A DNA stretch of 64,000 nt from Hominiventricola filiformis (GTDB taxonomy: Bacteria; Bacillota; Clostridia; Lachnospirales; Lachnospiraceae). The notes below the pieces were generated by a model that was not told where the DNA came from, made no database searches, and worked only from the letters and a program-made list of their open reading frames with translations. Positions 52,511 to 60,965 of the stretch are shown here, one piece after another (position 1 is the stretch's first letter; each line of letters opens with the position of its first letter). Made by a program: the position numbers and the translations under genes. The stretch lies in assembly GCF_020686965.1 (NCBI RefSeq), contig NZ_JAJEPS010000009.1, positions 62,001-126,000 of the forward strand. The letters run 5' to 3'.

Positions 52511-53416
52511 TTATGCATTGAATTTCCAGGTGGAATGAGTATCACAGGTTACAGACAGATCTGCATTTACAACCAGATGTCCGCGACGATGAGACCAGCA
52601 TCCTACGTTTACAGCAACACCGATGGTAGACGGATGACGTGCGGTATTCTCAATATTTACGCCCATAACGGAATATTTTCCGCCCATACCCTGCGGTCCA
52701 AGGCCAATTTTGTTGATTCCGTCTTCCAGAAGTTTCTCCATCTTTGCTGCATTTGCATTGTCATTGTGAGATCCGATCGGACGCATCAATGCTTTCTTGG
52801 AATTGAGTGCTGCAGTCTCTACGGAGGTACCAACACCAACACCTACCAGCAGCGGAGGACAAGCATTCAGTCCATAAGTAGTCATCTGATCCAGTACAAA
52901 ATCAGTGATTCCTTCGTATCCTGCACCCGGCATCAGAACCATGGCTTTTCCCGGAAGCGTACATCCGCCGCCTGCCATATATGCATAGATTTCACATTTA
53001 TCGCTGTTCGGTACGATATCCCACCATACGGTCGGAGTTCCTTTACCAACGTTTTTCTTAGTATTGTACTCATCAAAAGTCTCTACAGAGTTATGTCTTA
53101 ACGGAGTTGCGAAAGTAGCCTGAACAACAGCTTCTTTCAGAAGTCCTTCCAGCTCGTTGATGTACGGGAAATTGGTTCCGCATTTCAGCCAGAACTGGAG
53201 AACACCGGTATCCTGGCAGCTCGGTCTGTTGAGCTCTACAGCCAGACCCTGGTTCTTGGTCATGGTCTCATAGAGAACCTTCGGAAGTGCAGCAGTTTCC
53301 TGAGAGCCAAGCTCCTCCAGTTTCTTTACTACATCATCCGGTAATTTTTTTCCGATATGGCCTACGAAATCAGCTACCATATCTGTTAACTGTTTTACTC
53401 CATTTTCCTTAGTCAT
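52511..53416 (-). CDS. ttdA: L(+)-tartrate dehydratase alpha subunit (Fe-S hydro-lyase)
   Basis: Large subunit, 301 residues. With TtdB it dehydrates L-tartrate to oxaloacetate using a 4Fe-4S cluster. Ligand cysteines are in RPSCQDTG, GGGCTLPGK and VGCWSHRRG. The pattern PDDVVKKLEEL, LRHNSVETFDE and RHPSTIGVAVNVGCW looks closer to TtdA than to fumarase alpha by eye. ATG 53416 has CAGGAGG; a longer start is rejected. Confidence 0.82.
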   Translation of the reverse strand: MTKENGVKQLTDMVADFVGHIGKKLPDDVVKKLEELGSQETAALPKVLYETMTKNQGLAVELNRPSCQDTGVLQFWLKCGTNFPYINELEGLLKEAVVQATFATPLRHNSVETFDEYNTKKNVGKGTPTVWWDIVPNSDKCEIYAYMAGGGCTLPGKAMVLMPGAGYEGITDFVLDQMTTYGLNACPPLLVGVGVGTSVETAALNSKKALMRPIGSHNDNANAAKMEKLLEDGINKIGLGPQGMGGKYSVMGVNIENTARHPSTIGVAVNVGCWSHRRGHLVVNADLSVTCDTHSTWKFNA

Positions 53417-53459
53417 TTTTATTACCTCCTGGTATTTATGAATCATTAAATTAACGTGC

Positions 53460-54725
53460 TTACGGATAGAACGGGAACAGGATCGGCAAGAGAACCATGC
53501 AGACTACAAAGGATACCAGAATCAGTGGTAATCCGGATTTTGCATAGTCATTGAATTTATATCCGCCAAGTCCTACTACCATAGTGTTCGCCGGCATGCC
53601 GATCGGAGTCGCATATGCACAGGAACCTGCAATAACGGTTGCGATAACAACTGCTCGCGGATCCGCTCCCAGACTGTTTGCCAGTGATACAGCAATCGGT
53701 ACCATCAGAGCCGTCGTTGCTGTGTTGGACATGAAGTTCGTCAGTACACAGGTTACAATGAAGATTACCAACAGCAGAATAAGCGGATTCGGATTTGCAC
53801 CCAGAAGGCCTACAATCTTGTCTGCAACCAGGACACCTGCTCCTGTCGTATCCAGTGCTTTTGCCAGAGCAAGAGAACCACCGAACAGAAGAACCACTTT
53901 CAAGTCAATGGACTTCAATGCATCTTTTTCAGAGATAACTCCGGTTAACACCAGTATGATTGCCCCGATGCAGGCTGATACCTGAATACTGATACCGATC
54001 TCTTTTTCAAAGATCATTGCTAAAATTACAAGAATCAATACAATCAGAGATACTTCCTGTTTCCACTTCGGTACATTACTGAAATCTTTCTGCTCTCCTA
54101 CTTCCTCTGTCACTGCATTCTTTCCATCCGGAAGGAAACGGTATCCGATGAAAGCAAAGTAAAGAATTCCAAGGATCAGCATCGGAACTCCTACCGGAGC
54201 ATACATAAAGAAGCTGGTGGACAATCCCATCTCCTGAAGTGCATTCACACCCATGAGATTTCCCGGTGCGCCAATAATGGAAAGATTTCCACCAAGTGCT
54301 GCTGCAAATACCAGCGGCATCAGAAGGCGGCTTCTGGAATAACCAGACTCATCTGCGATTCCACAGACAACCGGAATCAGGACTGCTGCCGTACCGGTAT
54401 TGGATAAAAATCCGGACATGATACCTACAATCACCATAATCGCAACAATTAACATTTTTTCTGTTTTGGCAAATTTAGTAACCAGTCCTCCGATTTTATT
54501 TGCCATTCCTGTTTCAAACAGTGCCTGTCCTACGACAAACATGCCAACACAGAGAATCACGTTGCTGTTTACATACTGTGCGAAAGTCGTCTGTGAATCA
54601 AGTACTCCGGTCAGTGTCAGACCAATGGCACAAATAGATGCAGTCAGACCCAGTGGAATTTTTTCAAGAATAAAACTGATGACTGCAAATGCAAGAAACA
54701 GCAGAGTAATAGTTGTTTGAGACAT
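53460..54725 (-). CDS. ttdT: SLC13/DASS-family anion transporter (putative tartrate carrier)
   Basis: 421 residues with about eleven to twelve hydrophobic segments. The two signature SNT motifs of the divalent-anion:sodium symporter family are present: SNTGTAAVLIPV (about 115-126) and SNTATTALMVPI. E. coli TtdT is a family member exchanging tartrate for succinate. The tartrate role is inferred from ttdAB directly downstream; other C4-dicarboxylates remain possible. Confidence 0.82.
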   Translation of the reverse strand: MSQTTITLLFLAFAVISFILEKIPLGLTASICAIGLTLTGVLDSQTTFAQYVNSNVILCVGMFVVGQALFETGMANKIGGLVTKFAKTEKMLIVAIMVIVGIMSGFLSNTGTAAVLIPVVCGIADESGYSRSRLLMPLVFAAALGGNLSIIGAPGNLMGVNALQEMGLSTSFFMYAPVGVPMLILGILYFAFIGYRFLPDGKNAVTEEVGEQKDFSNVPKWKQEVSLIVLILVILAMIFEKEIGISIQVSACIGAIILVLTGVISEKDALKSIDLKVVLLFGGSLALAKALDTTGAGVLVADKIVGLLGANPNPLILLLVIFIVTCVLTNFMSNTATTALMVPIAVSLANSLGADPRAVVIATVIAGSCAYATPIGMPANTMVVGLGGYKFNDYAKSGLPLILVSFVVCMVLLPILFPFYP

Positions 54726-54843
54726 TTATAATCCCCTTTCATCCTGTTAATATAACTGAGTTCCCTTTTGAAAATGTCGGCCGAACATATTTCATTTGTA
54801 CTTTCATTATAATTATGGTTGTTCATAAAAACAAATTGTTAGA

Positions 54844-54859
54844 TTATATGACCATATAA
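54844..54859. promoter_or_regulatory. Palindrome in the ttdR-ttdT divergent region
   Basis: TTATATG-AC-CATATAA, a perfect inverted repeat of the T-N11-A type bound by LysR regulators. It lies between the divergent regulator and transporter genes, above a minus-strand -10 TATAAT near 54810. Confidence 0.6.
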
Positions 54860-54971
54860 AAAATTTTTATGGAGTCAAATTTGAAATACCCGTTTTATAC
54901 ATTTTTACTAGGATAATGAAAAAAAATATGTTATTATTAATAGGAAATATCAGAAAGAAAGGACAGATACC

Positions 54972-55865
54972 ATGACTTTGAATCAGCTGCGTTATTTCTG
55001 CACTGCAAGCCGCTGTCACAGTATCACAAAAGCCGCCGAAGAACTCTACGTAACCCAACCGACGGTCTCCACAGCCATTCGTGATCTGGAGATAGAATTT
55101 GGAATCAGTCTCTTTTATAGAAAAGGAAATCAGTTAATTCTGACCGGCGAAGGTGAAACCCTTTATGAGAAAGCCAATTACATTCTGCAGTACTGTACAG
55201 AACTCCAGTCGGACTGTTTTGGATTATCCCGCAACAAACCTCCTATCCGAATCGGCATTCCTCCCATGCTCAGTACGGTATTCTTTCCTGAACTTCTGAC
55301 TGCATTTCAGAAGGAATACCCGGATGTGCCGGTCATGCTGGAAGAATACGCTTCCGTTCGTGCCTGTAATCTCGTCCAGAACGACAGTCTGGATCTGGCA
55401 CTGGTCAATATGGAGCAGTATAACATCGATAAATTCCACCATGCCCTGTTAGCAAATGACCAAGTAGTATTCTGTGTCAGCAAAGAACATCCTTTAGTCC
55501 GAAAAGAAGAAGCCACGATTCAGGATATGGCACAGATACCCCTGATTTTCTTCAACGGAGACTCCGTCCAGAACCAGCTCCTGAAAATCCGGTTTGAACT
55601 GGAAGGTTTTACACCTCATGTTCTGATGCACAACAGTCAGATTTATACCACTCTGCAGTTTCTGAAAAATAACAACTGCGGATGTTTTCTCTATTCCAGC
55701 ATGACAGACAAATTTCCGGATATCGTGCAGCTTCCATTAAAACCGCCGCTCTTTATTAAAATCGGTATGATTTGGAAAAAAGGAAAATATATCAGTAATG
55801 ATATGCAGACTTTTTTGAATTTCACAAGAAAATATTATAAAGATCACCCGTTGATTAAGGAATAA
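54972..55865 (+). CDS. ttdR: LysR-family regulator (putative TtdR)
   Basis: 297 residues. The N-terminal winged helix has LNQLRYFCTASRCHSITKAAEELYVTQPTVS (shown here split: LNQLRYFCTA and ITKAAEELYVTQPTVS), followed by a substrate-binding domain. It diverges from ttdT, the usual layout for a LysR protein that activates the neighbouring operon. In E. coli TtdR plays this role for tartrate under anaerobic conditions. Confidence 0.85.
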   Translation: MTLNQLRYFCTASRCHSITKAAEELYVTQPTVSTAIRDLEIEFGISLFYRKGNQLILTGEGETLYEKANYILQYCTELQSDCFGLSRNKPPIRIGIPPMLSTVFFPELLTAFQKEYPDVPVMLEEYASVRACNLVQNDSLDLALVNMEQYNIDKFHHALLANDQVVFCVSKEHPLVRKEEATIQDMAQIPLIFFNGDSVQNQLLKIRFELEGFTPHVLMHNSQIYTTLQFLKNNNCGCFLYSSMTDKFPDIVQLPLKPPLFIKIGMIWKKGKYISNDMQTFLNFTRKYYKDHPLIKE

Positions 55866-55902
55866 AAAAACCAGTCTCACACCCATGGAAAGACTGGTTT
55901 TT
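55866..55902 (+). terminator. Terminator of the LysR gene
   Basis: AAAAACCAGTCT (55866-55877) pairs with AGACTGGTTTTT (55891-55902). It begins right after the stop codon. Confidence 0.88.
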
Positions 55903-55910
55903 AGTGCACA

Positions 55911-56129
55911 TTATTCTATTTTTTCTAATTTATTATTTACACCAAAGCAAACTTTATCACCTTCATTGATGTTACGTTCATAGAGCATGGCATCTTCTAT
56001 TTTTACAATCACTTCTTCTCTTGAAGAATTTATAAGAGTCACTATTGCCATGACTGGCATGTCTTCAAATCGTTCTTCACAACCGAAATCTAAATCTTCA
56101 TCAATCCGTTTTACTGTATATATCATCAA
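55911..56129 (-). CDS. Small protein of unknown function
   Basis: 72 residues, acidic, predicted mainly beta (VMAIVTLINSSREEVIVKIED, split: VMAIVTLINSS / EEVIVKIED). No signal peptide, no cysteine cluster apart from two single Cys. I recognise no family. The ATG at 56129 is followed by a second ATG, and AAAGGTG stands upstream. It shares its downstream terminator region with the convergent LysR gene. Confidence 0.6.
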   Translation of the reverse strand: MMIYTVKRIDEDLDFGCEERFEDMPVMAIVTLINSSREEVIVKIEDAMLYERNINEGDKVCFGVNNKLEKIE

Positions 56130-56297
56130 AGAATTACACCTTTCTACCTTTTGAAGATGAGAATATCTATAACTGAATTTATATTACCATAGAATGGTTT
56201 GTTGCTAAAGAGGTCTGTTTCATTATTATTTTACAGAATCATGATTGCATATTTTACTTATCATCTTTATTATTTAAAAGGAAAGGAAAGAAAGGAA

Positions 56298-57140
56298 ATG
56301 ACAAATAGTAGAAGATTTTCAAAATATATTATGTCGATCCTGCTGTTTCTGCTGTTTGAAGCAGTAGCAATCACACTATGGCTCACAAAAGGCAACCTGT
56401 TCTATCTGCTGAATTTCAGCTACATCGGAGTCTGCCTTGGGATAGGAACAGCACTCTTTACCGCCGGGAAACGATATGCCCGCCATTTCGTACAGCTGGC
56501 GGTGGGAAACTATATGCTGCTGTACCTCGGTGTCATCTCCCGCGAGAATATGCAGATCGAAGGGTTCTGGTACTACCTGTTCCTCGGCGTATTTGAGGCG
56601 GCGACGATCCACTATGCGGTTGCAAAAATCTTTGGACCTCTGTTGTTCGGGCGCGGCTGGTGCGGCTACGCCTGCTGGACGGCGATGTTGCTGGATTTTC
56701 TGCCTTATAAAAAGCCTCAGAAACCGCGGAAAGAAAAGCTGGGCGTTCTGCGCTATATAATGTTTGCTCTGTCTCTGGCATTGGTGTCCGGGCTATTTTT
56801 GATGAAGACCGTACATCTGGAAAAAATCATGTTCTGGCTGTTTCTCGCTGGAAATGTGTTTTACTACATCGCTGGCATCGTGTTGGCATTCGCCTTCAAG
56901 GATAATCGCGCGTTCTGCAAGTATCTCTGCCCCATCACGGTGTTCCTCAAGCCCATGAGCTATTTCTCCCTGCTGCGGGTCCATTGTGACGAGAGTAAAT
57001 GTGTCCACTGTGGCAAATGTCTGCGGGTCTGTCCCATGAACGTGGAGATCAACAAGGAAACCCGCAAACGAAAAAATGGAACAGAGTGCATCCTCTGCTA
57101 CGAATGTACACTGGTCTGCCCAACAAAAGCACTGCATTAA
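56298..57140 (+). CDS. NapH-like membrane polyferredoxin (4Fe-4S)
   Basis: 280 residues. Five hydrophobic segments are followed by two C-terminal 4Fe-4S motifs, CVHCGKCLRVCP and CILCYECTLVCP. Between helices lie GRGWCGYACW and FCKYLCP, the paired Cys motifs of the NapH/MauN/CcoG family. It likely carries electrons across or into the membrane; the partner is unknown. The ATG at 56298 is chosen since the family starts close to the first helix; a 33-codon longer reading exists. Confidence 0.85.
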   Translation: MTNSRRFSKYIMSILLFLLFEAVAITLWLTKGNLFYLLNFSYIGVCLGIGTALFTAGKRYARHFVQLAVGNYMLLYLGVISRENMQIEGFWYYLFLGVFEAATIHYAVAKIFGPLLFGRGWCGYACWTAMLLDFLPYKKPQKPRKEKLGVLRYIMFALSLALVSGLFLMKTVHLEKIMFWLFLAGNVFYYIAGIVLAFAFKDNRAFCKYLCPITVFLKPMSYFSLLRVHCDESKCVHCGKCLRVCPMNVEINKETRKRKNGTECILCYECTLVCPTKALH

Positions 57141-57183
57141 AAAATAATAGTATGTAAATAAAATCGGGTTTGGGAGAATAAAA

Positions 57184-57335
57184 ATGAGTGATATGATAAA
57201 ATTTATAAACACTCAGAATCACTCTCAGAATCCGAGAATTGACCGTTTTCAGGCACAAACAACTCAAATCGACTTAAAATTCCAGGCTATTCGCATTCAA
57301 CAAGAAATACTTTCAGAAGTATCTACTATCCGGCG
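57184..57335 (+). pseudogene. Truncated unknown reading frame joined to ATPase remnant
   Basis: GGGAGAATAAAA and ATG at 57184 begin MSDMIKFINTQNHSQN and run about 50 codons before entering the ATPase remnant in a foreign frame. The polar, Gln-rich start is not recognised. It looks like a 5' end left by a deletion. Confidence 0.4.
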
Positions 57336-57603
57336 GTATGCCGTACCTTGCCAACATCCGCTACGAGGATGCTCCTTCCAAGCTCTACCTTCATGACCTG
57401 TTCAACTCTGTCCAGCTCAAAGACATTGTGAAGCGGAACAAGATCCGTGACATGGACTTGCTGGAATGAATCATCGCTTAGGTGATTGCGAATGTGGGCA
57501 CGACCTTCTCCGCAACTTTTCTGGCGAAGTTCCTCAAAAACGAGAAGCGAACTGTTGCACCGGAGACCATCCTGAAACACATCCACCACCTGCCATCCTT
57601 GTG
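57330..57603 (+). pseudogene. Remnant of an AAA ATPase with DUF4143
   Basis: Reading GGMPYLANIRYEDAPSKLYL, then HDLFNSVQLKDIVKRNKIRD and MDLLE-stop-IIA-stop-VIANVGTTFSATFLAKFLK. This matches the DUF4143 C-terminal half of the ATP-binding proteins common in Clostridia. Two in-frame stops (TGA where CGA is expected, and TAG) and loss of both ends make it non-functional. Confidence 0.7.
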
Positions 57604-57722
57604 ACTGACAGTAATTCACCAGAATGTCCCTCTGGTTGGAAATACTGGCACTCTCCCCGATCAGTTCGTCATCTTTGGAAAGTCAGCAGTATACGCCAAC
57701 TCTCCATGTTGCATTTCTATCT
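57565..57722 (-). pseudogene. N-terminal remnant of a large serine recombinase
   Basis: Minus-strand reading WRVGVYC-stop-LSKDDELIGE and SASISNQRDILVNYCQSQGW then QVVDVFQDG. This is the resolvase N-terminus seen intact in the recombinase at 58855-60525. A TGA replaces the Arg codon before the catalytic LSK, and everything after about residue 60 is lost at the junction with the ATPase remnant. Confidence 0.7.
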
Positions 57723-57778
57723 GTCAGGGCCACTACCAGTGTCTGTAAGGTTCCTACTGCACTCTGAAAAAATGCCAT
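57722..57778 (-). pseudogene. maff2 5' fragment
   Basis: GGAGG and ATG at 57778 begin MAFFQSAVGTLQTLVVAL, the start of the small Maff2 membrane protein of Tn1549-type conjugative elements. After 18 codons it runs into the recombinase remnant. The 3' half of a maff2 gene is found at 58684-58767. Confidence 0.65.
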
Positions 57779-57906
57779 AATAAAATTCCTCCATTGATTT
57801 TTCATGATTTCCGGCTGTTCATTTTTACCGGATCTTGTTGTTTTGGGCATAAGAAAAGACCGGTCAGTGAGTAATTCACCAATCGGCCTTATGCCCTGTT
57901 CCATAT

Positions 57907-58284
57907 TTACTTTTTCTTGATACATTTTGCTATAATCTTTTCCATATCCTCATCCAGTCCTGCTAAATAATGCTCTTCCTTAAGTCCGGAAAAAATCACA
58001 TCAGCCTGACTTGAAATAAATCTGACATTACAAAACATATTTCCTTTCGCAATGTCTACTGTTCTTACTTTTCCTGCCCAGTCATACACATCTTGGAAAA
58101 TATAAGCATGAATAGCCTGTAAATGCTTGAAATCAAATTTACCATTTATTGGTTTGTCCAGCAGTTCCAGCAATCTAAGCATTGTCAGCTTCCGTTCAAA
58201 TATATGAAGCTTATCAAGATCTCTTATATCAAGCTTATTGATCAGTATATCTGTATCAGGATAACAATATTTTGTATCCGGCAT
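57907..58284 (-). pseudogene. Truncated Fic/Doc-family toxin
   Basis: 125 residues matching the N-terminal half of Fic proteins (FDFKHLQAIHAYIFQDVYDWAGKVR split: HLQAIHAYIFQDVYDWAG). The reading ends at IKKK-stop before the catalytic HPFxxGNGR loop, which is found in no frame downstream. The protein therefore cannot AMPylate targets. It starts one base after the antitoxin stop. Confidence 0.7.
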
Positions 58285-58285
58285 A

Positions 58286-58609
58286 TTATACCTCGCTCAA
58301 TATTTTCGCTCTCGCATCATCAATGCTCATGTTACCACTCTTAATCTCCTGCAGCATACTAAGATCACTGTCACTCAGCTTTAGACCTTCCATCCTTAAG
58401 GTTGCAGCTACTTCCTTTATTTTCTCTTCATCCGTATAGGATGACTTTGCCAGCTTAACAGCAAAAGGAATTCCTTCCTGTATAATCAACTGATTCAGTG
58501 CCATATTGATATACGTAGACATATTAAGGCCAAGCTTTTCTAAAATGTTTGTCGCGTTTTCTTTTACGCTCTCTGGTGTTCTCGCTTGAACAATTCCCAT
58601 ACTTTCCAT
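58286..58609 (-). CDS. RelB/DinJ-family antitoxin
   Basis: 107 residues. Ribbon-helix-helix-type N-terminus: ARTPESVKENATNILEKLGL and NMSTYINMALNQLI, typical of RelB/DinJ. The tail (about 60-107) would bind the toxin. It precedes the truncated Fic gene and is directly coupled to it. The ATG at 58609 has AGAGAGG upstream; a longer reading is less likely. Confidence 0.8.
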   Translation of the reverse strand: MESMGIVQARTPESVKENATNILEKLGLNMSTYINMALNQLIIQEGIPFAVKLAKSSYTDEEKIKEVAATLRMEGLKLSDSDLSMLQEIKSGNMSIDDARAKILSEV

Positions 58610-58683
58610 AAAAGCACCTCTCTTTCTTGTATATTTATTATATGACACTGTCTATACATAGTCAATCAGCAATTACTGGTTTT

Positions 58684-58767
58684 TTAGAATAGACCAGCCA
58701 GTAACGGAACCAGAGTCGTTCCGATCAGTGCCACTCCACCGCCGGCCATAAGCTGTTTTATCCCCAA
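58684..58767 (-). pseudogene. maff2 3' fragment at the element junction
   Basis: Minus-strand reading GIKQLMAGGGVALIGTTL and VPLLAGLF before the stop at 58684, the C-terminal 25 or so residues of Maff2. The match stops at about 58764, beyond which the sequence belongs to the mobilizable element. This is what an insertion inside maff2 would leave. Confidence 0.7.
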
Positions 58768-58854
58768 TTAGGTGTAAAACTCTGCTCGATGGCGGGCGGC
58801 GGCGTACAAAAAATCTATATGGTGTTTTTAAGAGAACCGTCCCGGCGGGACAGG

Positions 58855-60525
58855 TCAGGCAGTGACCTGTTCCACCTCCGGGATGGGTTTGAGATTAAAA
58901 TGAATTTCGATAGAAATGTGTCTTGTTTTATCTTCGTCAATGCGCTCATGCACGACGATTTCTTTGATTAAGCGGTTGAGGGTGGCTGCGTCCAGTTCTG
59001 TAATGTTGGCGTATTCCTGAATGGCTTCCACCCATTGTTTTGCGTCATTGGCAAGCTGGACTTCATCGGACAGCCGCTTTCTGCCCTCGGACACTTTTGT
59101 TTTAAGTTCCGTCTGCTCGGTCTGTGTCTTTTCCAGCATGGTGTTGAAGTTCTGCTCACTGATACGCCCTGCAATCATATCTTCATAAAGCCGCATTACC
59201 ATTTTGTCCAGAACCTCAATCCGTTCCTCGTCCCTTGTAAGGGAGCGTTCCATTGCTTCCCGCTGTTCCCGCTGCTCGGCTTCACAGGTATTGGTCAGGC
59301 GGTCAGCAACCGCTTTCCCGTCCATCAGGGCAGCTCTGGCACATTCCCGGATTTTCCGCAGCACATGACTGTAAAGGGTGTCATAATCAATCCGGTGCTG
59401 GGTGCAGTGGTTCTTTCCAAAGGCATTGTAGGTCTTGCAGGAGTAAATCTGCTGGGGATGTTTTGCGTTTGTGTAGCGTACCGTCAGAGACTTCCCACAC
59501 TCGCCGCATTTTATCAGTCCGGCAAACAGGCTGATTTCATTGGTCTGCCCCGGACGCTGGCGGGATTTCAGCTTGTTCTGCACAATGTCAAAGCTCATGC
59601 GGTCAATCAGCGGTTCATGCTGTCCTTCCACTACAATCCAGTCCTCCGGCTTCTTTTCCCCAATCGTGCCGATTTTGAAACGGTAGTCCTTTTTCTGGGA
59701 AGCAATCGCCCCAGTGTAAACGGGATTCATCAAAAGGTCTTTGATAACGGAAAAGTCCCACATATACCGCCCGTTTTCCGGGTCTTTCTTTTCCCATTTG
59801 GTGCGGGTATTGCGAAGCCCCCGTTCCCGGTTCCACCATGTGGGGCAGGGGATTTTTTCTTCCTCCAGCCGTCTGCGGATATAGTTCGGACCATGACCGT
59901 TTAGGGCATATCCGAAAATCAGCCGCACAATCGGGGCGGTTTCCTCGTCAATGAGCAGATGGTTTTTGTCCTCCGGGTCTTTCCGATACCCAAACGGGGC
60001 AAGACACCCGGTAAACTGTCCTTTCTGCGCTTTCAGAAGATAAGAGGAATGGACTTTCTTGGAAATATCCTTGCTGTACATCTCGTTCAGGATATTCTTG
60101 AACGGGGCGATGTCGTTGTTATCCCGCAGGGTGTCGATACCGTCATTCATGGCGATATAGCGGACACCGTTTCTTGGGAAAAAGTCCTCAATCAAATGCC
60201 CTGTTTGCAAATAGTTACGCCCCAGTCGGCTGAGGTCTTTCGTGATGACAAGGTTGATTTGCCTGCGCTCAATGGCTCTCAACATTCTCTGTAAATCAGG
60301 ACGCTCCATATTAAGACCTGTGAAGCCATCGTCCTGATAGACTGCCACAACCTCCCATCCCTGCTTTTCGCAGTATTTTTCCAGCATATCACGCTGGTTT
60401 GCGATACTGGCACTTTCGCCTTGCAGGTCATCGTCCTTTGACAGCCTGCAATAGACCGCCGCACGATAGCCCCCGGCAAGTGCTGAACCGATTGTTCTGT
60501 ATTCCATTTCGTTCATCATAGCCAT
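58855..60525 (-). CDS. tnpX: Large serine recombinase (TnpX/TndX-like)
   Basis: 556 residues. Resolvase catalytic domain with Ser29 in YCRLSKDDD and conserved Arg in DLSRLGRN; recombinase domain; zinc ribbon KCGECGKSL; then a long coiled-coil (about 410-480). It excises and inserts the element through a circular form without terminal inverted repeats. Its ATG overlaps the TnpW stop (TAAATG). A GC-rich hairpin GTCCC/GGGAC just after the stop may be its terminator. Confidence 0.94.
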   Translation of the reverse strand: MAMMNEMEYRTIGSALAGGYRAAVYCRLSKDDDLQGESASIANQRDMLEKYCEKQGWEVVAVYQDDGFTGLNMERPDLQRMLRAIERRQINLVITKDLSRLGRNYLQTGHLIEDFFPRNGVRYIAMNDGIDTLRDNNDIAPFKNILNEMYSKDISKKVHSSYLLKAQKGQFTGCLAPFGYRKDPEDKNHLLIDEETAPIVRLIFGYALNGHGPNYIRRRLEEEKIPCPTWWNRERGLRNTRTKWEKKDPENGRYMWDFSVIKDLLMNPVYTGAIASQKKDYRFKIGTIGEKKPEDWIVVEGQHEPLIDRMSFDIVQNKLKSRQRPGQTNEISLFAGLIKCGECGKSLTVRYTNAKHPQQIYSCKTYNAFGKNHCTQHRIDYDTLYSHVLRKIRECARAALMDGKAVADRLTNTCEAEQREQREAMERSLTRDEERIEVLDKMVMRLYEDMIAGRISEQNFNTMLEKTQTEQTELKTKVSEGRKRLSDEVQLANDAKQWVEAIQEYANITELDAATLNRLIKEIVVHERIDEDKTRHISIEIHFNLKPIPEVEQVTA

Positions 60526-60723
60526 TTACCCACACAATCCAGACGGTATCTGGCTCTGTTGAACCTCATCTTCATTATACTTCAAATCTTTCTTTTTAGC
60601 AAGATATTCTTTTGTATTTGTTTTGCCGTATTTCTGGGAAATCAGGCTGACGAACACATCGGTGGCGTCCAGTTCCCCGTCAAATACGGTTGTCACTTCA
60701 ATCTTGGTCTTATTTTTCGCCAT
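60526..60723 (-). CDS. tnpW: TnpW-family transposon-encoded protein
   Basis: 65 residues, MAKNKTKIEVTTVFDGELDA at the start, then a Lys-rich half. Such small proteins regularly precede TnpX-type recombinase genes; no function is proven. TGGAGG lies ahead of the ATG and the stop overlaps the recombinase start, so the two are coupled. Confidence 0.8.
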   Translation of the reverse strand: MAKNKTKIEVTTVFDGELDATDVFVSLISQKYGKTNTKEYLAKKKDLKYNEDEVQQSQIPSGLCG

Positions 60724-60769
60724 AGGCAGTTATCCTCCATACATGAAAATAGCCAGACAGAGAACGGTC

Positions 60770-60957
60770 GGCAACGAAGTCCGGCAACGGGCTTCAAAAG
60801 ACCTTGCAAACAATCTCAATCTGGCGTTGATTACTATTTATACTTTTCTTTTATTTTTCTGTTGTTTTGGTTGTCAGAGAGGGAAAAAGCCCGGAAATAA
60901 GGGATTTTCCCCGGCAACCGGCTCGGCAACGGGATAGCAACGAAGTCGGCAACGGGC
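60770..60957. repeat. Iterated GGCAACG repeats upstream of tnpW
   Basis: Copies of GGCAACG or GCAACG at 60770, 60783, 60913, 60925, 60936 and 60948. A longer unit GCAACGAAGTC(C)GGCAACGGGCT occurs at 60771-60792 and 60937-60957. The reverse form occurs twice in the 3' end of the VapE-like gene near 61028-61048. Confidence 0.65.
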
Positions 60958-60965
60958 TGTCATTT

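Noticed and set aside
52043..53101. 352-codon plus-strand open frame opposite ttdA/ttdB
   Set aside because: It spans the boundary of two real genes on the other strand and lacks a ribosome site.
58789..58971. 60-codon plus-strand frame with SMAGGGV similarity to Maff2
   Set aside because: It mostly runs antisense to the recombinase; the short match is better read as a possible attachment-site repeat than as a gene.
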